Source of the DNA: Pseudopedobacter sp.
GTDB lineage: Bacteria > Bacteroidota > Bacteroidia > Sphingobacteriales > Sphingobacteriaceae
NCBI GenBank assembly: GCA_014378285.1
Contig: JACMNZ010000074.1
Coordinates: 1 to 6,454, forward strand
Direction: 5' to 3'
Length of the DNA: 6,454 nucleotides
Below are positions 1 to 3,777 of the stretch, in pieces; within the stretch, counting starts at the first letter, position 1; every line of letters starts with the position of its first letter. Made by a program: the position numbers and the translations under genes. The notes under the pieces were generated by a model. It did not search any database. It saw nothing but the letters and a program-made list of their open reading frames with translations, and was not told the origin of the DNA.

Positions 1-300
1 GATAAACAAAAATCTCCTTATGTTTTAAAAGAGGCAGCATTACTTTTTGAGAGTAAATCTTATATACAAAATGATATAAATATTTTAGTAAGCTCACCTT
101 TAGATTTACGTTTTAAAAGGATAATTAATAGGGATAATACAACTAAAGAAAAAATACAAGAAAGGATGGATAATCAATTATCGGAAAACGAAAAAAAAAA
201 ACTAGCAGATTATATTATCAATAATAATGAACAAATTTTTTTAATTCCTCAAGTATTAAAACTCCATCAAATTTTTTTAGAAAAATCTAACACTTTATAG
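1..300 (+). CDS. coaE: Dephospho-CoA kinase, C-terminal part (5' end outside window)
   Basis: This open frame enters from the left edge in frame 1 and stops at TAG 298-300, giving 99 visible residues. They match the C-terminal half of dephospho-CoA kinase, the ATP-dependent enzyme that phosphorylates the ribose 3'-OH of dephospho-CoA in the last, cytosolic step of CoA synthesis. Seen in the fragment: the LKEAALLFES segment (residues 9-18), the LRFKRIINRD helix with lid-type arginines (36-45), the ERMDNQ motif (54-59), the ADYII strand (69-73) and a final helix with LIPQVLKLH. The whole protein is usually about 195-210 residues, so roughly half is present; the P-loop lies upstream and cannot be checked. 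The next gene begins about 12 nt after the stop, so coaE probably heads or sits within the operon. The family call is firm; activity is inferred. Confidence 0.9.
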   Translation, partial: DKQKSPYVLKEAALLFESKSYIQNDINILVSSPLDLRFKRIINRDNTTKEKIQERMDNQLSENEKKKLADYIINNNEQIFLIPQVLKLHQIFLEKSNTL

Positions 301-312
301 TTGACTAATTTA

Positions 313-1248
313 ATGGAAGAAGATTTTTTAGTTAAAACTCCGCAAGGTTTATTTTGTAAATACGGTAATTTTTATATTGATGCTATTCTTCCAGTAGAAA
401 ATGTATTGATAACACATGCTCATGGGGATCATGCTAGGCCACATAACCAAAATATTTATTGCACAACCCCAACTAAAAATATAATGGAGTTGAGGTTTAA
501 AAAGAATGCAGGTAAATTTTTTAATGAATATAGCTATCATCAAGAATTTAAAATGGGAGAGGTCCTGATTTCATTTTTACCAGCCGGACATATTCTTGGT
601 TCTGCCATGATAAAAATGATTTACAATAATTGTATTTATCTTTTTACTGGCGATTATAAGCTGCAAGAAGACGCTACATGCGAACCGATTGAATTTTGTA
701 AAGCCGATGTCCTTATCACAGAAACCACCTTTGCTAATCCAGAAACCAAACATCCTGATCCGATCAAAGAAACTGAAAAATTGAACAAGATTGAGTCAAA
801 CATTTTATTGGGGGTTTATGGATTAGGCAAAGCGCAACGTATCACGCAACTCATAAACAAAATTTGTCCACAAAAAAATATACAATTACATTATTCAATT
901 TATCCAATTCATCAGCTTTATGAAAAAGCCGGTTATCATTTAGGTAACTATCAGCATTATGATCGTAAGTTGATGAAAACTAACAAAACAAATCAGGTTT
1001 ACTTAGTACCTCCACTTACCTTTAATTCTTACCATAAAGCTATTGGCGTTGTTAAAATTTTTGCTTCTGGTTGGGATAATCTGCAAAAAGGAAATGATGA
1101 AAAATTATACATATCTGACCATGTAGATTGGGATGATATTATCGAGACTATTGAAAAAGTATCACCAAAAAAAGTTTGGACCATACATGGCGATGGTAAA
1201 CAATTAAAAAGTTATTTTAGCCCTAATTTGGAAGTGAAAATTCTTTAG
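313..1248 (+). CDS. MBL-fold/beta-CASP exonuclease-like protein (DNA-ligase-associated exonuclease family)
   Basis: This 311-residue metallo-beta-lactamase-fold protein resembles the putative ligase-associated DNA exonuclease / mRNA 3'-end-processing-factor-like family (TIGR04122 type). Visible motifs, counted from ATG 313: HAHGDH with H35, H37, D39 and H40 (zinc motif); PAGHILGS with H93; TGDYK with D114; ETTF at 137-140; LGKAQR at 171-176; FASGW at 250-254; ISDHVDW with D269 and H270; and IHGDG with H292. All expected metal ligands of an RNase Z/CPSF-type nuclease are therefore present, and the length is normal. The reaction is inferred: metal-dependent cleavage of DNA or RNA in the cytoplasm. 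In many bacteria this family sits beside an ATP-dependent ligase and helicase, but neither is visible here. The reading frame could also open at TTG 301, directly after the coaE stop; I prefer ATG 313 because residues conserved in the family begin only after it. The stop abuts the next start. Confidence 0.85.
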   Translation: MEEDFLVKTPQGLFCKYGNFYIDAILPVENVLITHAHGDHARPHNQNIYCTTPTKNIMELRFKKNAGKFFNEYSYHQEFKMGEVLISFLPAGHILGSAMIKMIYNNCIYLFTGDYKLQEDATCEPIEFCKADVLITETTFANPETKHPDPIKETEKLNKIESNILLGVYGLGKAQRITQLINKICPQKNIQLHYSIYPIHQLYEKAGYHLGNYQHYDRKLMKTNKTNQVYLVPPLTFNSYHKAIGVVKIFASGWDNLQKGNDEKLYISDHVDWDDIIETIEKVSPKKVWTIHGDGKQLKSYFSPNLEVKIL

Positions 1249-1407
1249 ATGTTGATAGAAAAAATTGATTATTATATTAACGAAGACGGTAATTACGTAT
1301 TTACAGAAAAATACCATTTAAACAGGGGTTATTGCTGTAAAAACGAATGTAAACACTGTCCTTGGAAATTTAAGAAAAATAGAAAAGCGGATCAAGACCG
1401 TAAATAA
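1249..1407 (+). CDS. DUF5522 family small Cys-rich protein (52 aa)
   Basis: The start ATG follows the upstream TAG with no gap and the frame ends at TAA 1405-1407. The 52-residue product has a YYINEDGNYVFTEKYH stretch (residues 8-23), then RGYCCKNECKHCPW (26-39) with cysteines C29, C30, C34 and C37, and a basic tail (KFKKNRK). This is the signature I recall for DUF5522, a family of tiny Bacteroidota proteins of unknown function. The four clustered cysteines and H36 suggest binding of zinc or another metal, which is inference. There is no signal peptide or membrane segment. It is easy to miss because of its size, but the exact abutment with the nuclease gene and the 8-nt gap to the MarR gene support a real translated operon member. 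Function is not known. Confidence 0.85.
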   Translation: MLIEKIDYYINEDGNYVFTEKYHLNRGYCCKNECKHCPWKFKKNRKADQDRK

Positions 1408-1415
1408 ATACTACT

Positions 1416-1865
1416 ATGGAAATAGAAAAAGAGATACAGAATAGAAAGTTTATAAATAATTACCAAAAAGCAACCATTAATATACTTTATACTTATAATT
1501 GGGTTAATGCTTTGTTAAAACAAGAGCTTGATAAGCATCATATTACTAACCAACAATTTAACATCCTTAGAATTTTAAGAGGCCAGTATCCAAATCCTTG
1601 TACTATTAATATTTTAAAAGAGAGGATGTTGGATAAAATGTCTGATGCTTCTAGGATTGTAGATAGATTGGTACAAAAAGAATTGGTTACGCGTAGTACA
1701 AATAAGAAAGATAGAAGGTCAGTTGATATTTTAATTAGTGATAAAGGTTTAAAATTATTAGAAAATATTCATTTAGAACCCACTATGACAGAAATTTTAG
1801 CAAAGAATATTTCTGAACAAGACTGTAAGATGTTGAGTAATTTGTTAGATAAATTTAGAGGATGA
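1416..1865 (+). CDS. MarR-family winged-helix transcriptional regulator
   Basis: This 149-residue protein has the MarR fold: an N-terminal dimerisation helix (about 12-41, including NWVNALLKQELDKHHI), ITNQQFNILRILR (43-55) entering the winged helix, a probable recognition helix from S76 to K88 (SDASRIVDRLVQK), a beta wing at about 91-107 with the family-typical DRR (D99, R100, R101) followed by SVDILISDKG, and a C-terminal dimer helix (about 120-148). MarR proteins are cytosolic dimers that bind palindromic operators and often respond to small phenolic or oxidant ligands; ligand and targets here cannot be read from sequence. The gene lies 8 nt after the DUF5522 stop, and its TGA overlaps the kdsC start by 4 nt (ATGA), so it is probably translationally coupled to the phosphatase. 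No operator-like palindrome was found next to its own start; it may act elsewhere or at the operon promoter outside the window. Confidence 0.88.
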   Translation: MEIEKEIQNRKFINNYQKATINILYTYNWVNALLKQELDKHHITNQQFNILRILRGQYPNPCTINILKERMLDKMSDASRIVDRLVQKELVTRSTNKKDRRSVDILISDKGLKLLENIHLEPTMTEILAKNISEQDCKMLSNLLDKFRG

Positions 1866-2392
1866 TGTTAGACAAATTAAAACAGATAACAACTTTTGTT
1901 TTTGATGTTGATGGTGTTTTAACCAATGGCAAGATTTTAGTAACAGAAAACGGAGATCAATTAAGACAATACAATATAAAGGACGGCTATGCCATACAAT
2001 TAGCTATTAATAAGGGTTATCAAGTTTGTATAATTACAGGTGCAAAATCAAAATCTGTTGGGTTAAGGATGCAAGGTTTGGGTATAAAACATATCTATTT
2101 AGGCGCATCTTATAAAATGCCGTTTTTTCAAGAATTTTTAAATAAAACAGGTAAAAAAAAAGAGGAGATTGTTTACGTTGGAGACGATTTGCCAGATCAG
2201 GAAATTATGGAGCAAGTGGCAATTTCTGTTTGTTCTGCAGATGGAGTTGAGGAAATAAAAAATTGTTGTAATTATATATCTCCGTTTAATGGAGGAGAAG
2301 GTGTTGTGAGAGATATTATTGAAAAAGTTTTGAAGGTTAAGGGCGATTGGTTTATAAAAAAACCAAGTGCTGATGATGGCAGCATAAAATAA
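1862..2392 (+). CDS. kdsC: KdsC-like HAD phosphatase (3-deoxy-D-manno-octulosonate 8-phosphate phosphatase)
   Basis: This 176-residue C0-type HAD hydrolase has no cap domain, as in KdsC/YrbI. Motif 1 is FDVDGVLTNG (nucleophile D15, acid/base D17), motif 2 is IITG with T59, motif 3 lysine is probably K85 in YLGASYKM, and motif 4 is VGDDLPD (D108, D109, D112). The C-terminal GGEGVVRDIIEKVL resembles the family's active-site tail, in which the Arg contacts the neighbouring subunit of the tetramer. The known reaction is dephosphorylation of Kdo-8-phosphate to Kdo, needed for the lipid A-core of lipopolysaccharide; substrate identity is inferred by family. The residue after ITG is A61, whereas E. 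coli KdsC has Arg (from memory), so a related sugar-phosphate substrate remains possible. The start is ATG 1862 in an ATGATG doublet; ATG 1865 would lose one residue. It is last in the operon and followed by a terminator hairpin. Confidence 0.85.
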   Translation: MMLDKLKQITTFVFDVDGVLTNGKILVTENGDQLRQYNIKDGYAIQLAINKGYQVCIITGAKSKSVGLRMQGLGIKHIYLGASYKMPFFQEFLNKTGKKKEEIVYVGDDLPDQEIMEQVAISVCSADGVEEIKNCCNYISPFNGGEGVVRDIIEKVLKVKGDWFIKKPSADDGSIK

Positions 2393-2396
2393 TAAA

Positions 2397-2440
2397 GGCT
2401 GAGTTTATAAAAAATATAGGTAGATATTTAAAACTCAGCC
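2397..2440. terminator. Bidirectional intrinsic terminator hairpin between convergent genes
   Basis: GGCTGAGTTT (2397-2406) is perfectly complementary to AAACTCAGCC (2431-2440). Inside the 24-nt loop a second stem forms, AAATAT (2412-2417) with ATATTT (2424-2429) around AGGTAG, so the whole can fold into one long hairpin with a small asymmetric internal loop. It begins 4 nt after the kdsC stop and lies 18 nt beyond the stop of the minus-strand PA2169 gene. T-rich stretches follow on both strands: TTTTTGGTTTT at 2450-2460 on plus, and TTTATT complementary to 2391-2396 on minus. Position and symmetry suit Rho-independent termination of both convergent transcripts. Confidence 0.8.
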
Positions 2441-2458
2441 CTTAAATAATTTTTGGTT

Positions 2459-2914
2459 TTAATCTGTATAAATTGCTGCAAGACTTTTAATTTTAGTCAA
2501 ATTACTTTGAATTCCATCTCTTTGTCTTTTTAATAAAGAATAATGGTCAGCATGGTCTTCATAATCTTTTAATACAGTATCATATTTTTCAATTGCAGCT
2601 TTTTCGCCAGTTTTAATAGCTTCTAAAATTGCAGCATCTTCATTAGATGAAAATGTTTCTTTAATTGCTAGCCATGATCTGTGTAACGCACCTAAAACAC
2701 CACCTTCATCGTTATCAGATGAAGCACCATGTTGTAAAAGATGGGCTTTTAATTCATCTGCGTAAGCTGCTCTTTCATTAGAGAATTCTAAAAAAGTAGA
2801 TTTTACCTCTTCTGATTTTACATGATTTACAGCCTCTTTAAAGCCTACTTTACCATCGTTTAAAATGTTGATTAATCCTTTAAGATCATTAATAATTTCA
2901 TTTTGGTTTTTCAT
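2459..2914 (-). CDS. PA2169 family four-helix-bundle protein (DUF2383, ferritin-like fold)
   Basis: This 151-residue, soluble, helix-rich protein has no signal peptide. Features match the PA2169/DUF2383 family: an N-terminal NDLKGLINILNDGKVGFKEA helix (9-28), a second helix with FSNERAAYADELKAHL (44-59, containing E47, R48, E54), a short linker with acidic and glycine residues (66-75), LHRSWLAIKE (77-86), then EDAAILEAIKTGEKAAIEKY (92-111) and a final helix with DHADHYSLLKRQRDGI (119-134). The family has a ferritin-like fold and is often annotated as stress related; whether it binds metal is not established, though E47, E104, H121 and H124 could be ligands (inference). It is a single-gene unit, convergent with kdsC and divergent from maf. 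ATG 2914-2912 is the only reasonable start, with an A-rich upstream region and no Shine-Dalgarno. Its insertion splits kdsC from maf, which in my recollection are frequently close together in Bacteroidota. Confidence 0.88.
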   Translation of the reverse strand: MKNQNEIINDLKGLINILNDGKVGFKEAVNHVKSEEVKSTFLEFSNERAAYADELKAHLLQHGASSDNDEGGVLGALHRSWLAIKETFSSNEDAAILEAIKTGEKAAIEKYDTVLKDYEDHADHYSLLKRQRDGIQSNLTKIKSLAAIYTD

Positions 2915-3062
2915 GATATTTGATTTTTTATGTTTTATTTTTTAATCTCCAGTTTTTAAATATATTATTACTAAGGCATTTAATATGCCAAAAAAAGATA
3001 ATAGCTAAAATTAAATATTTATATTTTGGGCAATTATCAAAAAAGCAATAGCATCATAAATA

Positions 3063-3096
3063 CAAAATTATTTCTGCCCACTTAACATAAATTCAA
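3063..3096 (-). promoter_or_regulatory. Candidate Bacteroidota-type promoter for the PA2169 gene
   Basis: Read on the minus strand, TAATTTTG (3070-3063) fits the TAnnTTTG -7 element fully, and TTG (3096-3094) lies 23 nt upstream, at the edge of the spacing accepted for the -33 element. It would give a leader of about 140 nt. A shorter-leader alternative on the same strand is TTG (3033-3031), 17 nt, TAATTTTA (3013-3006), which misses the final G. Such matches are cheap in AT-rich DNA, so the site is tentative. The first candidate would lie up against the maf start. Confidence 0.3.
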
Positions 3097-3666
3097 TTGG
3101 ATAAAAAAATATATTTAGCTTCAAAATCGCCTAGAAGACAAGAATTGTTAAAATTAATGGGTTATAATTTTGAATTATTACTTAAAGAAGTAGATGAAAG
3201 TTATCCGGATGATTTACCATTATTAGAGGTTGCAGCCTACATTTCAGATGTTAAAGCTGATGCTTTTGATGTAAAACAGGGAGAAATTATCATAACTTCT
3301 GATACCGTTGTGATTATTAATAACGAATTACTAGGTAAACCAAAAGACCCTAACGATGCTTTTAAAATGCTTAGTAAACTAAATGGAAATACACATTTGG
3401 TGGTAACTGCTGTAACTTTAAAATCAGTAAAAAAATCTAAAACTTTTTCTCAAACCACTAAAGTTACATTTTCTAAACTTACAGATGATCAGTTGTGGTT
3501 TTACATTTCAAACTTTAACCCTACAGATAAGGCCGGTTCTTATGGGATTCAAGATTGGATTGGGATGGTGGGTGTTTCTTCTATAGATGGATCCTACACT
3601 AATGTGATGGGGCTACCAACAGAAAAATTAAATCAAGAATTACTTTTATTCCTAGAGGATAATTAA
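3097..3666 (+). CDS. maf: Maf-like nucleoside triphosphate pyrophosphatase (YhdE type, dTTP/UTP)
   Basis: This 189-residue protein aligns over its length with YhdE-type Maf enzymes, which hydrolyse dTTP, UTP and modified pyrimidine nucleotides to monophosphates plus pyrophosphate in the cytosol. Motifs: ASKSPRRQELL (8-18, nucleotide-binding loop), VDE (32-34), TSDTVV (67-72, with D69 the likely catalytic aspartate), LGKPKD (79-84), GNTHLVVTAV (97-106) and DKAGSYGIQDW (144-154), which is the YhdE rather than the YceF form. The tail VMGLPTEKL is also typical. No ATG exists in frame near the start: an in-frame TAA is at 3088-3090 and the conserved domain begins at once, so TTG 3097 (or ATT 3091) must be used, giving a normal MDKKIYLASKSPRR-like N terminus. 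Its neighbours are the divergent PA2169 gene and a downstream sensor kinase in the same direction 111 nt away. Family call is firm; substrate preference is inferred. Confidence 0.92.
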   Translation: MDKKIYLASKSPRRQELLKLMGYNFELLLKEVDESYPDDLPLLEVAAYISDVKADAFDVKQGEIIITSDTVVIINNELLGKPKDPNDAFKMLSKLNGNTHLVVTAVTLKSVKKSKTFSQTTKVTFSKLTDDQLWFYISNFNPTDKAGSYGIQDWIGMVGVSSIDGSYTNVMGLPTEKLNQELLLFLEDN

Positions 3667-3694
3667 AAACAAAATAATACATTAAGTAAAAGCA

Positions 3695-3730
3695 TACCTA
3701 ATAATTTCCTATTATCAATTGTTTTAGGTA
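3695..3730. repeat. Imperfect inverted repeat after maf (weak terminator or operator)
   Basis: TACCTAA (3695-3701) pairs with TTAGGTA (3724-3730), and within the loop ATAAT (3701-3705) pairs with ATTAT (3711-3715) around TTCCT. The arms are AT-rich and no T-run follows directly; the nearest is TTTTTTT at 3753-3759. It could be a poor terminator for maf, or an operator for the kinase gene, since its right arm touches the promoter candidate. The symmetry is seen directly; any function is inference. Confidence 0.35.
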
Positions 3731-3752
3731 AAATTAACAGTATCTATATTTA
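3719..3752 (+). promoter_or_regulatory. Candidate promoter for the sensor kinase gene
   Basis: TTG (3719-3721), 23 nt, then TATATTTA (3745-3752) matches the Bacteroidota pattern TTG-N-TAnnTTTG except for the last base. Transcription would start near 3759, leaving a leader of about 20 nt before ATG 3778. The AT-rich background makes this a low-confidence match, but the 111-nt spacer after maf leaves room for a separate promoter. Confidence 0.3.
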
Positions 3753-3777
3753 TTTTTTTGCGTACAAAAGAGACACA

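Noticed and set aside
301..312. TTG 301 as start of the MBL gene, immediately after the coaE stop
   Set aside because: ATG 313 is in the same frame and family-like sequence begins only after it, so the extra four residues are not needed.
349..543. 64-codon minus-strand open frame
   Set aside because: It lies wholly inside the well-supported MBL nuclease gene, has no family resemblance, and is Ile/Phe/Lys-rich as expected of an antisense shadow.
2975..2989. GGCAT-TTAAT-ATGCC hairpin in the spacer upstream of the PA2169 gene
   Set aside because: Only 5 bp, followed by A-run on plus and no T-run on minus, and located upstream of genes on both sides; too weak to call a terminator or regulatory RNA.
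3020..3027. TATATTTT as -7 element for maf
   Set aside because: It lacks the final G and no TTG lies at a usable distance upstream, so the maf promoter is left undefined.
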